Shown here: positions 16,916-24,984 of the stretch, in pieces
How the letters are laid out: each line of letters begins with the position of its first letter
Position numbering within the stretch: position 1 is the first letter of the stretch
Assembly: GCF_014650435.1 (NCBI RefSeq)
Contig: NZ_BMUY01000019.1
Span: 46,945 to 110,944 of the forward strand
Source of the DNA: Streptomyces tendae
GTDB taxonomy: Bacteria; Actinomycetota; Actinomycetes; Streptomycetales; Streptomycetaceae
DNA: 64,000 nt
Direction: 5' to 3'
Notes under the pieces: generated by a model
What the model saw: the letters and a program-made list of their open reading frames with translations, nothing else
The model's database searches: none
Told to the model about the DNA's origin: nothing
Position numbers and translations under genes: made by a program

Positions 16916-18283
16916 GTGACCGACACCTCCCCCGCCGACGCGCCCGCCGACAGACCCGCCGACGCGCCCGCTGACAGACCCGCGGACGTGCCCGTCGGTG
17001 CGCCCACCGGACTGCGGGCGCTGCTGCCCGACCTCGCGCCCTGGCGGGCCTCCCGGGACTTCCGGCGGCTGTGGATCTCGGGACTGATCACGAACTTCGG
17101 GAGCTTCCTGACGTTCGTCGCGCTGCCGGTGCAGATCAAGGAGCTGACCGGCTCGGCGGCGGCGGTCGGCGCGATCGGTGCCGTGGAGCTGGTGCCGCTG
17201 GTGGTCTTCGGGCTGTACGGCGGTGCGCTGGCCGACGCCTGGGACAAGCGGCGGCTGATCCTGTGGACGGAGGCCGGTCAGGGCGTGGCGTGCGCGGCAC
17301 TGCTGGTCAACGCGCTGATGCCGAGCCCCGCCGTCTGGCCGCTGTATGTGATCGCCGCGTTCACCTCGGCGCTCGGCGCGGTCCAGCGCCCGGCCCTGGA
17401 CTCGCTGATCCCGCGGATCGTGGCCCACGAGCACCTGCCGGCCGCCGCCTCGCTGAACGCGCTGCGATGGCAGGTCGGCGGGATCGCCGGACCGGCGCTG
17501 GCGGGCGTGGTGGTGGCGTACGCGGGTCTCGGCTGGGCGTACGCGGTCGACCTGGTCACCTTCGCCGCCTCGGTGGCCCTGGTGGTGGGGCTCGCCTCCT
17601 CGCCCGCCTCGCACGAGGCGCGCAGGCCGTCGTGGGCGGCGATCGCCGAGGGCGCCCGGTACGCGTGGAGCCGCAAGGAGCTGCTGGGCACCTACGCGGT
17701 CGACGTCGCGGCGATGCTCCTGGCGATGCCGCTCGCCGTACTGCCGTTCCTCGCCGACGAGTTGGACGCCGAGTGGTCGCTCGGCCTGATGTACGCGGCG
17801 ATCCCGGCGGGCTCGCTGCTGGTGAGCGTGAGCAGCGGCTGGACGTCGCGGGTGCACCGGCACGGGCGGATGGTGGTGCTCGCGGCGGCCGGCTGGGGCG
17901 TGGCGATCGCCGCGGCGGGCTTCGCCGGGAACGTGTGGCTGGTGCTGCTGTGCTTCGTCCTCGCCGGGGCCTGCGACATGGTCAGCGGCGTCTTCCGCAG
18001 CGCGATGTGGAACCAGACCATCCCGGACGAACTGCGCGGCCGGCTCGCCGGGATCGAGCTGCTGTCGTACTCGGTGGGCCCGCAGCTCGGCCAGGTCCGG
18101 GCGGGCGGCACGGCCGCGCTCGCCGGGGTGCGGGCGTCGGTGTGGTCGGGCGGGCTGCTGTGCGCGGGCGCGGTGGGGCTGCTGGCGCTGTGCCTGCCGA
18201 CGATGATGACGTACGACGCGCGGACGAACGAGCACGCGGTGCGGCTGCGCGAGAAACGCGCAGCCGACGCCGCGGGCGGGTGA
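16916..18283 (+). CDS. MFS transporter (EntS-like branch)
   Basis: The product has 455 residues with about 12 membrane helices after a 30-residue N-terminus built on a PADxPAD repeat. GGALADAWDKRRL is the loop 2-3 motif, and the pattern LDSLIPRIVAHEHLPAAASLN is typical of the MFS branch that includes enterobactin exporter EntS and macrolide pumps. The start is GTG 16916. A siderophore role is possible given the iron genes downstream, but no iron box is seen here and the substrate stays open. Confidence 0.85.
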   Translation: MTDTSPADAPADRPADAPADRPADVPVGAPTGLRALLPDLAPWRASRDFRRLWISGLITNFGSFLTFVALPVQIKELTGSAAAVGAIGAVELVPLVVFGLYGGALADAWDKRRLILWTEAGQGVACAALLVNALMPSPAVWPLYVIAAFTSALGAVQRPALDSLIPRIVAHEHLPAAASLNALRWQVGGIAGPALAGVVVAYAGLGWAYAVDLVTFAASVALVVGLASSPASHEARRPSWAAIAEGARYAWSRKELLGTYAVDVAAMLLAMPLAVLPFLADELDAEWSLGLMYAAIPAGSLLVSVSSGWTSRVHRHGRMVVLAAAGWGVAIAAAGFAGNVWLVLLCFVLAGACDMVSGVFRSAMWNQTIPDELRGRLAGIELLSYSVGPQLGQVRAGGTAALAGVRASVWSGGLLCAGAVGLLALCLPTMMTYDARTNEHAVRLREKRAADAAGG

Positions 18284-18318
18284 CCGGCCCGCGCGTGACC
18301 GACCGGCTCCGCCCGTGC

Positions 18319-18561
18319 TCAGTCGTCCCGGTCGCCGTCGGCGCTCCCCGTCGAGGAGGCGTCGTGCCACCTGGGGTCGTTCTCCCACTCGAGGTTGCGT
18401 TCGCGGGCGGTCTGCATCGCGTGCTCGGCCTCGGTGCGGGAGGCGTACGGCCCGAAGCGGTCCCTGCCCGGGCAGTCCGGGCCCTCCTCGACCTTCTGGT
18501 GTTCCAGGCAGTAGTACCACTCGCCCGGTTTGCCGACCGTGCGCTTCTTGAACAGGGCCAT
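18319..18561 (-). CDS. Small acidic conserved protein
   Basis: The product has 80 residues. ATG 18561 has GAGGAGCTGCCC upstream. The N-terminal half contains EWYYCLEHQKVEEGPDCPG, with two Cys and one His that could bind a metal, then a segment (DRFGPYASRTEAEHAMQTA) like the SPOR/SHOCT-type short helix seen in many small actinobacterial proteins, and an acidic tail. It is conserved in Streptomyces beside map as far as I recall. The function is unknown. Confidence 0.75.
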   Translation of the reverse strand: MALFKKRTVGKPGEWYYCLEHQKVEEGPDCPGRDRFGPYASRTEAEHAMQTARERNLEWENDPRWHDASSTGSADGDRDD

Positions 18562-18618
18562 GGGCAGCTCCTCTCGCCACCGACATGTTCCCCCACGGCC
18601 GCTGGTTAGACTCGCCGC

Positions 18619-19476
18619 ATGTCTGGCCAGTCGCTGCTCGTACCAGGGGAGCTCTCCCCCACCCGTTCCGTGCCCGGAAACATCCGCCGACCCGAGTACG
18701 TCGGCAAACCCGCGCCCACGCCGTACACCGGGCCGGAGGTGCAGACGCCCGAGACCATCGAGGCGATGCGCGTGGCCGGGCGGATCGCGGCGCGGGCGAT
18801 GGAGGAGGCCGCGAAGCACATCGCGCCCGGCGTGACGACGGACGAGCTGGACCGGGTGGCGCACGAATACATGTGCGACCACGGCGCCTACCCCTCGACC
18901 CTCGGCTACCGGGGCTTCCCGAAGTCCCTGTGCAGCTCGGTCAACGAGGTGATCTGCCACGGCATCCCCGACTCCACGGTGCTGCGCGACGGCGACATCG
19001 TGAACCTCGACGTGACGGCGTACATCGGCGGGGTGCACGGCGACAACAACGCGACCTACCTGGTCGGCGACGTGGACGAGGAGAGCCGGCTGCTGGTCGA
19101 GCGGACCCGGGAGTCGCTGGCCCGCGCGATCAAGGCGGTCAAGCCGGGCCGGCAGATCAACATCATCGGCCGGGTCATCGAGTCGTACGCCAAGCGGTTC
19201 GGGTACGGGGTGGTGCGGGACTTCACCGGCCACGGGATCAACTCGTCGTTCCACTCGGGGCTCATCGTCCCGCACTACGACAGCCCGCACGCGACGACCG
19301 TGATCCAGCCCGGGATGACCTTCACGATCGAGCCGATGCTGACGCTCGGGACCCACGAGTACGACATGTGGGACGACGGCTGGACGGTCGTGACGAAGGA
19401 CCGCAGGCGGACCGCGCAGTTCGAGCACACCCTGGTGGTGACGGACTCGGGCGCGGAGATCCTCACCCTGCCCTGA
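18619..19476 (+). CDS. map: Methionine aminopeptidase, type I
   Basis: Map removes the N-terminal Met from new proteins. The 285-residue protein has the five metal ligands of the pita-bread fold: D131, D142, H205, E238 and E269, plus the conserved H114. An N-terminal extension of about 40 residues with a proline-rich stretch is typical of the longer actinobacterial type (MapB-like). Streptomyces carry more than one map gene, so this is probably not the copy in the ribosomal protein cluster. It is cytoplasmic and followed by a clear terminator. Confidence 0.95.
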   Translation: MSGQSLLVPGELSPTRSVPGNIRRPEYVGKPAPTPYTGPEVQTPETIEAMRVAGRIAARAMEEAAKHIAPGVTTDELDRVAHEYMCDHGAYPSTLGYRGFPKSLCSSVNEVICHGIPDSTVLRDGDIVNLDVTAYIGGVHGDNNATYLVGDVDEESRLLVERTRESLARAIKAVKPGRQINIIGRVIESYAKRFGYGVVRDFTGHGINSSFHSGLIVPHYDSPHATTVIQPGMTFTIEPMLTLGTHEYDMWDDGWTVVTKDRRRTAQFEHTLVVTDSGAEILTLP

Positions 19477-19491
19477 CCTCGCACGCTCTGG

Positions 19492-19521
19492 ACGGCCCGC
19501 TCTCCTCGGAGGGCGGGCCGT
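19492..19521 (+). terminator. map terminator
   Basis: ACGGCCCGC and GCGGGCCGT form a perfect 9-bp stem with a 12-nt loop, followed by TTT, 16 bp after the map stop. It separates map from the iron-regulated promoter at 19572. Confidence 0.8.
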
Positions 19522-19571
19522 TTCGCGTCCCGGCGGGTACGCTTTTTACCGACAGGCCGTCGGCAAGCCTA

Positions 19572-19599
19572 TTGACTTAGGTAAGCCTAACCATAGAAA
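19572..19599 (+). promoter_or_regulatory. Iron box and promoter of heme oxygenase
   Basis: TTGACT (19572-19577) and TAGAAA (19594-19599) form a -35/-10 pair with 16-bp spacing. Between them, 19577-19595 matches the IdeR/DmdR consensus TTAGGTTAGGCTAACCTAA at 15 of 19 positions. An iron-loaded repressor bound here would cover the whole promoter. The start site would be at or within 2-3 bases of the ATG, so the mRNA is probably leaderless; no ribosome site is present. Confidence 0.8.
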
Positions 19600-19607
19600 A
19601 TCACGCC

Positions 19608-20255
19608 ATGGACTCCTTCTCGACCCTCATCCGCACGGCGTCCCACGAGCAGCACGTGGAGGCGGAGACCTCCACCTTCATGAGCGACCTGCTCGGGGGC
19701 CGGCTCGGCGTGGACGCGTACGCGCGCTACACCGAGCAGCTGTGGTTCGTCTACGAAGCCCTGGAGGCCGGCGCGGGACGGCTGGCGGCCGACCCGGTGG
19801 CGGGGCCGTTCGTCCGGCCGGAGCTGCTTCGGCTGGCCTCCCTGGAGCGGGACCTGGCGCACCTGCGCGGCGCCGACTGGCGCGCGGGGCTGACCGCCCT
19901 GCCCGCCACCGAGGCGTACGCGACCCGGGTGCGCGAGTGCGCCGAACAGTGGCCGGCGGGGTACGTCGCCCACCACTACACGCGCTACCTGGGCGACCTG
20001 TCGGGCGGCCAGATCATCCGGGACAAGGCCGAGCGGACGTGGGGCTTCGCCAGGAAGGGCGACGGGGTCCGCTTCTACGTCTTCGAGGAGATCTCCAACC
20101 CGGCCGCCTTCAAGCGGGAGTACCGCGAACTGCTGGACGGCATCCGCGCGGACGACCTGGACAAGCAGCGGGTGGTCGCCGAGTGCAAGCGCGCCTTCGC
20201 GCTGAACACGGCGGTGTTCCGGGCGCTGGGCGAGGAGTTCCCGCTGTCCGCCTGA
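19608..20255 (+). CDS. Heme oxygenase (biliverdin-producing)
   Basis: The 215-residue, all-helical protein opens heme to biliverdin, CO and Fe2+. The proximal heme ligand is H16 (HVEAETSTFM, aligned with H20 of C. diphtheriae HmuO) and the distal helix is GDLSGGQ (residues 129-135). The length is that of HmuO. It is cytoplasmic and needs an electron donor that is not seen nearby. It is controlled by the iron box at 19577 and sits with the heme-uptake genes, so its role is iron release from imported heme. Confidence 0.95.
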   Translation: MDSFSTLIRTASHEQHVEAETSTFMSDLLGGRLGVDAYARYTEQLWFVYEALEAGAGRLAADPVAGPFVRPELLRLASLERDLAHLRGADWRAGLTALPATEAYATRVRECAEQWPAGYVAHHYTRYLGDLSGGQIIRDKAERTWGFARKGDGVRFYVFEEISNPAAFKREYRELLDGIRADDLDKQRVVAECKRAFALNTAVFRALGEEFPLSA

Positions 20256-20256
20256 G

Positions 20257-20901
20257 TCACCGCTCCAGGCGTACCCGCCCGCCGATCTCGACCCAGCCCT
20301 CGGGCTGCGGTGCGGTGAGGATCTGGGAGCCGACGCCCTGGGTGATGTTGAGGGCGCGGCCGAGGCGTCCGGTCAGCAGCAGCGCCGCCGCGCCCGTCGC
20401 CTCGTCCTCGTCGATGCCGTCGTCGCGGCCGGGGAAGGCGCGGGCGCGCACCCGCCCCGCCGCCTCGTCCTCCCACGCCCAGGCGTAGATCCACTCCCCC
20501 TTCGGGGGCACCGCGAGGTCGTCGACCTCGGCGACGGTGGCGTACTGGCGCAGGGTGCGCGGCGGGGCCCACTCGGGCCGGGCCTCGATCCAGCTGAACT
20601 CCCCGTCCAGCCGAGCGCCCACCACCCCGGCCGGTGTGACGAGTTCGGGCACGTCGAGGAGCCAGGCGGTGCCGACGCAGGGGTGGCCGGCGAAGGGCAG
20701 GCGCAGGGTGGGCGTGTAGATGTCGACGACGCCGCGCTCGGGGTCGTCGACGAACACGGTCTCGCTGAAGCCGAGTTTGGCGGCCAGTTCCTGCCGCCGC
20801 TCGGGCTCGGGCAGTACGGATCCGTCCCGGACGACGCCCAGTTCGTTGCCGTAGCCGCCGTTCGGCGCGCAGAAGACCCGCAGTACGTCGTAGTCGGTCA
20901 C
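20257..20901 (-). CDS. PhzF-family isomerase-like protein
   Basis: The product has 214 residues from GTG 20901. N-terminal features of the PhzF/diaminopimelate epimerase fold are clear: GGYGNELGVV, the catalytic Glu in GFSETVFV, LPFAGHPCVGTAW, and a late DEDEATGAAA. The usual length is 260-300 residues, so part of the second domain is shortened, but no frameshift is visible. Its stop is one base from the heme oxygenase stop on the other strand. No phenazine genes are near, and the reaction is unknown. Confidence 0.82.
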   Translation of the reverse strand: MTDYDVLRVFCAPNGGYGNELGVVRDGSVLPEPERRQELAAKLGFSETVFVDDPERGVVDIYTPTLRLPFAGHPCVGTAWLLDVPELVTPAGVVGARLDGEFSWIEARPEWAPPRTLRQYATVAEVDDLAVPPKGEWIYAWAWEDEAAGRVRARAFPGRDDGIDEDEATGAAALLLTGRLGRALNITQGVGSQILTAPQPEGWVEIGGRVRLER

Positions 20902-20909
20902 CGGGGCAT

Positions 20910-21749
20910 TCAAGCATCGTCCGCGGGCGGCCAGAGCGGGGTGGGGGCCTCGTCGTGGGGGAGGGTGGCGAGCGCGTCCGCGTACCCGCGTTCCAGGGCG
21001 GCGCGTCGGCGTTCGGTCCCCGGTCCGGCGGGGTGCTCCGACAGCCGGGTCATGCGCTCCGCGTGGCCCTCGGCGACCGCGTCGGCGGTCCGCCGCCACT
21101 CCGCCTCGTCCGGCAGCCGGGCGAGCACCACGCAGGGCGGTTCGGTGCCCTCCGCCAGCGCCGCCACGGCCCGGTCGTGCCCGTCCAGGATCAGCCAGCC
21201 GTCGAGGAAGGACACCCACCACAGCAGGACCGGGGCGACGGTGCCGTCCCGGGCGTGCTTGCGGTACGCCTTCACGCGCGGCGCGTCGGGGGGCGAGAGC
21301 GGGCGCAGGGGCAGGACGCCGTGCCAGCCGCCACCGCAGAGCAGTTCGAGGATGGCGTCGGGCCAGTCCCGTACGAAGTCCTCGGTCCAGATGCCCGGAG
21401 CGAACGACGCGCGTGCGGTGAGCGACCAGCGTCCGTCGTGCAGCGGCCCGTGGGGAGTGTCCTCCAACCACCGGGCGCAGCGGTGGCGCCAGTCGGCGTC
21501 CGGTGTGCGCATCGACGCGGCGCGCAGGGGCGACAGCGGGGAACGGTGGCCGGGCAGCCGGCGCAGGTGCAGCTCGCGGCAGCAGCCGTCGCCGTGCCAC
21601 CGGGCCCGGGTGAGGGGGCGGTCGCCCTGGTGGAGCGTGGGCGGGCCGCCGTCCCGGGCCCGGACGAAGCGCAGCGGTGGCGGGCCGGGGCGGCCCCGGA
21701 CGTCCAGGACCAGGGGTCCCCCGGTCGCTTCCCGCACCGCCCGTTCCAT
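20910..21749 (-). CDS. Hypothetical protein
   Basis: The product has 279 residues, rich in Arg, Pro and Trp, with no signal peptide or membrane segment. A hydrophobic core segment VAPVLLWWVSFLDGWLILDGHDRAVAA lies near residue 175-200; its middle DGWLILDGHDR recalls proteins that look up or display a small ligand, but I do not recognise the family. It lies 8 bp upstream of the PhzF gene on the same strand, so the two are likely co-transcribed. Confidence 0.6.
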   Translation of the reverse strand: MERAVREATGGPLVLDVRGRPGPPPLRFVRARDGGPPTLHQGDRPLTRARWHGDGCCRELHLRRLPGHRSPLSPLRAASMRTPDADWRHRCARWLEDTPHGPLHDGRWSLTARASFAPGIWTEDFVRDWPDAILELLCGGGWHGVLPLRPLSPPDAPRVKAYRKHARDGTVAPVLLWWVSFLDGWLILDGHDRAVAALAEGTEPPCVVLARLPDEAEWRRTADAVAEGHAERMTRLSEHPAGPGTERRRAALERGYADALATLPHDEAPTPLWPPADDA

Positions 21750-21790
21750 ACGGCCAGTATCGGGTCCCGGCCGCCCCGGCCCGCAAGGAA

Positions 21791-23401
21791 TTACTCGGCG
21801 GACTGCCCCTGGTTCCGCCGCCTGCGCGTCGCGTACACCGCGCCCGCGCCGACCACGACCGCGACGCCGGCCGCCGCGCCCAGCGCCGGGCCGGGTATGT
21901 CCGAGCCGGTGGAGGCGAGGCTGCCGCCGCCGATGGAGCCGCCGGTGGTCGTCCCGGTGCCGCCGACGGTCGATCCGGTGCCTCCGGCGGTGCCCGTGCC
22001 CCCGCCGGTGGAGCCGCCCGCCGTGCCGGCGCCGCCGCCCGTGCCGCCGGACGTGTCCGAGCCGCCGCCGTCCGGCAGTTGGGCGTCGTCGCTGAGCGCC
22101 ACCGACAGGTCGACGGTGTCGAGCGCGGTGCCCGCCTGGTAGAAGTCGCCGAACGCCTTGGCGCCGGCCGCGGTGAGGGTGGCGGCGACATCGTCGACGG
22201 TGATGACGTCCTGCGCGGCCTTCAGGTCGCCGGACTTCGCCTCGAGGTCGGCCAGGACCACGCCCTTGGTCTGCGTGCCGAGGCTGTTCACGTCGGCGCT
22301 GAGCGTGCCGGTGCCGCCGTCGAGGGTGGCCTTGAGGTTGCTCAGGGTCAGGTCGAGGCCGTAGGTGCCGCCCGACTCGTGGCCCTTGAAGTTGACGGCG
22401 CCCTTGAAGGTGGCGGTCAGCTTGTCGGCGTCGGTGTCGTAGGTGCCGGTGGCGTCCTTGAAGGTGAACGCGCCGTTTCCGGCGGCCTGGACGGCGCCGC
22501 CGGAGACGGTGACCCGGCCCTTGGCGATGGTGCCGACGACGTAGGCGCGGAAGGACTCCTTCACGCCCCAGCCGAGGGTGCCGTCGGCGACGGCGCCCTT
22601 GGCGGGGGCGGCGCTCGCGGGGGCCGAGGGCGAGGCGCTCGTGCTCGCCGCGGGGCTCGGGCCCTGGCCGGCCGGCGTGGTCTGCGGGTCGGTGGGTTCC
22701 GGGTCGGTCGGCTCCGGGTCGGTCGGGCCGGTGGTCGGCTCCTTGGAGGGCTCCCCGGTGGTGGGCTGCCCGGTGGGCTCGGTCGTGGGACCGGTGGTGG
22801 GTTCCGTGGTCGGCGGCGTCTTCTTGACCACCGTCAGCGGGTCTCCGGCCGCGCCCGCGTAGCTCGCGCTGCCGAGGTACTCGCCCGCCTCGGTGGTGAG
22901 GGTGGTCGCCATGTCGGTCATCGCGCGGGTCACGGCGACCTTGGCGAGCGGCACGTCGTCGCCCTTCTTGGTGGGCGTCGCGCCGGAGGTGTCGACCGTG
23001 GTCACGTCGGCGGTGATCTCACCGGCGCCGCTGTCGAAGCGCACGTCGGTGAGCGTGACCTCGAACTGGTGCGCGGCGGAGGCGCTCACCAGCTTGCCCT
23101 GGAAGGCGAGGCCGACGGTGTGCGCCGTGGTGTCGTAGGTGCCGGTGCCGTCGGTGAAGGCGAAGGCGCCGTTGCCCGCGGCCTGACTGGCACCCTCGGA
23201 GGCGGTGAAGCTGCCGAACATGCCGACGTACGTCCGGTAGGACTGCTTGATGCCCCAGGTCAACTCGTAGTCGGCGAGCGGGGCTTCGGCCGCCGAGGCG
23301 CTGGTGGCTCCGCCCAGCGTGGCGAGGGCGGCGGCGCCGAGGGCGGCGGCCGTGGCCACGGCGGCGGCGAGTGCGGTGGAGCGGCGTCGTCTGACGGGCA
23401 T
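21791..23401 (-). CDS. htaA: HtaA-domain heme-binding surface protein with LAXTG sortase signal
   Basis: The product has 536 residues. A signal peptide (residues 1-38, ending SASA) is followed by an HtaA domain (about 45-190), a Thr/Pro/Glu-rich linker (TEPTTGPT-like repeats), a second HtaA domain (about 280-450), a Gly/Thr spacer, and a C-terminus LASTG + hydrophobic helix + RRRR. LAXTG is the signal of class E sortases in Streptomyces, so the protein should be wall-linked. In Corynebacterium, HtaA domains bind heme through conserved Tyr and His and hand it to HmuT. Here the motif WGIKxSYRTYV marks the domain start. Confidence 0.92.
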   Translation of the reverse strand: MPVRRRRSTALAAAVATAAALGAAALATLGGATSASAAEAPLADYELTWGIKQSYRTYVGMFGSFTASEGASQAAGNGAFAFTDGTGTYDTTAHTVGLAFQGKLVSASAAHQFEVTLTDVRFDSGAGEITADVTTVDTSGATPTKKGDDVPLAKVAVTRAMTDMATTLTTEAGEYLGSASYAGAAGDPLTVVKKTPPTTEPTTGPTTEPTGQPTTGEPSKEPTTGPTDPEPTDPEPTDPQTTPAGQGPSPAASTSASPSAPASAAPAKGAVADGTLGWGVKESFRAYVVGTIAKGRVTVSGGAVQAAGNGAFTFKDATGTYDTDADKLTATFKGAVNFKGHESGGTYGLDLTLSNLKATLDGGTGTLSADVNSLGTQTKGVVLADLEAKSGDLKAAQDVITVDDVAATLTAAGAKAFGDFYQAGTALDTVDLSVALSDDAQLPDGGGSDTSGGTGGGAGTAGGSTGGGTGTAGGTGSTVGGTGTTTGGSIGGGSLASTGSDIPGPALGAAAGVAVVVGAGAVYATRRRRNQGQSAE

Positions 23402-23431
23402 GGCTCGGTTCTCCTTGGGTGTCGGGGGTGT

Positions 23432-24871
23432 TCAGCCCTGCTCCGGGTCCGCCGGGGAATCGGCGGACGCGGCGGGCCGGGCGCGGCGCCTGCGCAGGGC
23501 GACGGCCACGAGGGCCGCGGCCGCCAGCAGCAGGGCGCCGGCCGCGAGGGAGACGGGAAGTGCGGGGAAATCGCCGTCGTCGGTGGTGCTCGCGACGGGT
23601 GCGGCGGAGGTGTCGGCGCCGGTCTTCTCGGGCCGCGGGCTCGCACTGGGGGCGGGCTCGCTGCCGAGGTCGGGCAGGGCGGGCAGTTCCGCGTCGGCGG
23701 TGAGGGCGACGGCGAGGGACACGGGGTCCATCGCGGTGCCGGCCTGGTACATGCCGCCGAATGCCTTCGCGCCGCGGGCGGTGAGCTCGGCCGGGGCCTC
23801 GGTGACCTTCACCAGACCGCCGGCCGGCTTCGGTTCGCCCGCGGTGAAGGTGACCAGGGGCACCTTCTTCTCCTTGACGTCCGGGCTCGTCACATCGGCG
23901 TACAGCGTGCCCTTGCCGTCCTCCACGACCGCCCGCACGTTGCCGAGGCTCAGGTCGAGGCCGTGGGCGCCGGTGAAGCGCACGGTGCCCTCGAAGTCGG
24001 CGGTGAGCTCGCCGTCCTCGTACGTCCCCCGGCCGCCGGGGAAGCGGAAGAGCGCGCCGCCGTCCTGGGCGCCCGCGGTGAGGGCCCACTCGCCGTCGGC
24101 GATGTCGCCGGTGACGTACTCGCGGAAGGTGCGGCGCACCCCCCAGTCGACGGCGCCGTCCTGGATGGCGCCGCCGGACGTCTTCGCGGGCTTGGGCGAC
24201 TCGGCGGACGCGGAGGGGGTGGCGGACGGCTGCTTCTCCTGCCCCGGCGCGGACGCCTGGACGTCGGCGGACAGGCTCACCGGGTCGAGCGCGGTGCCCG
24301 CGGTGTAGTACCCGGCGAAGGAGCGGGCGCCCTCGGCGGTGAGGGTGGCGGGGATGTTGTTCAGGGCGACGGTACCGCCGCCGCCCCGCATGTCGATGCC
24401 GCCGAGGGAGAGAGAGGCGAAGGGCACCTGACGGGACGTCGTGACCGCCCCGGTGTCCTTCGCCCTGCTGACGACGTCCACGTGGAGCGTTCCCGTGGAG
24501 CCGGAGATGCTCACGGTGGGACGGCTGAGGGTGAGGTCGAGTTGGTGGGAACCGGCGCTCGTGCGATGGCCGAGGAAGTGGACACCGCCGGTGAAGGCGG
24601 CGCGGAAGGCGCCGGTGGCGGCGTCGTAGCTGCCGGTCGCCGAGTGGAAGCGGAAGGCGCTGCCGCCGACGGTCGCCGCCCCCTGGGTCAGCGAGTAACT
24701 GCCCTTGGCGATGGGCCCGGTGACGTAGCTCTGGAACGAGGACTTGATGCCCCAGTCGAGCCGTCCGCCCTGCACGGTCCGGCTCTCGGCGTGGGCGGCG
24801 GTCACGGACAGCAGGGCGCCGAGAACGGCCGCGCACACCACGGTGACCAGGGCGCGAAGGCGGGCGGGCAT
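23432..24871 (-). CDS. htaA: HtaA-domain heme-binding protein, membrane-anchored
   Basis: The product has 479 residues. A signal peptide (1-28, AHA) is followed by two HtaA domains (about 38-205 and 238-405), each starting with DWGIKSSFQSYV / DWGVRRTFREYV, a Pro/Ser/Ala spacer, and one membrane helix with an RRRRARP stop. Unlike its downstream neighbour it has no LAXTG motif, so it should stay in the membrane. GGAGGACTTCGC precedes the ATG. It is transcribed divergently from hmuT across the iron box at 24907 and probably with the second htaA gene 30 bp downstream. The likely role is relaying heme from the wall to HmuT. Confidence 0.92.
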   Translation of the reverse strand: MPARLRALVTVVCAAVLGALLSVTAAHAESRTVQGGRLDWGIKSSFQSYVTGPIAKGSYSLTQGAATVGGSAFRFHSATGSYDAATGAFRAAFTGGVHFLGHRTSAGSHQLDLTLSRPTVSISGSTGTLHVDVVSRAKDTGAVTTSRQVPFASLSLGGIDMRGGGGTVALNNIPATLTAEGARSFAGYYTAGTALDPVSLSADVQASAPGQEKQPSATPSASAESPKPAKTSGGAIQDGAVDWGVRRTFREYVTGDIADGEWALTAGAQDGGALFRFPGGRGTYEDGELTADFEGTVRFTGAHGLDLSLGNVRAVVEDGKGTLYADVTSPDVKEKKVPLVTFTAGEPKPAGGLVKVTEAPAELTARGAKAFGGMYQAGTAMDPVSLAVALTADAELPALPDLGSEPAPSASPRPEKTGADTSAAPVASTTDDGDFPALPVSLAAGALLLAAAALVAVALRRRRARPAASADSPADPEQG

Positions 24872-24906
24872 GCGAAGTCCTCCGGATCGGGGGGCCGGTA
24901 GCGAAC

Positions 24907-24925
24907 AAAGGTAAGGCTAACCTAA
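24907..24925. promoter_or_regulatory. Iron box between htaA and hmuT
   Basis: The 19 bases match the IdeR/DmdR consensus TTAGGTTAGGCTAACCTAA at 16 positions. The site lies 36 bp upstream of the htaA start and 59 bp upstream of the hmuT start, so a single DmdR-type repressor could control both divergent operons in response to iron. Confidence 0.85.
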
Positions 24926-24984
24926 GCTCTAGTCGACCCCGTGCCGGCCGCCCGTCCGCGGCCCGAGGAGAGGAACGGACCACC

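Noticed and set aside
20257..20901. Phenazine biosynthesis
   Set aside because: Only a lone PhzF-like gene is present; the family is common outside phenazine pathways.
21677..24901. Long plus-strand open frame opposite the htaA genes
   Set aside because: Gly/Arg-rich shadow of the two HtaA genes, whose signal peptides, domains and ribosome sites are clear.
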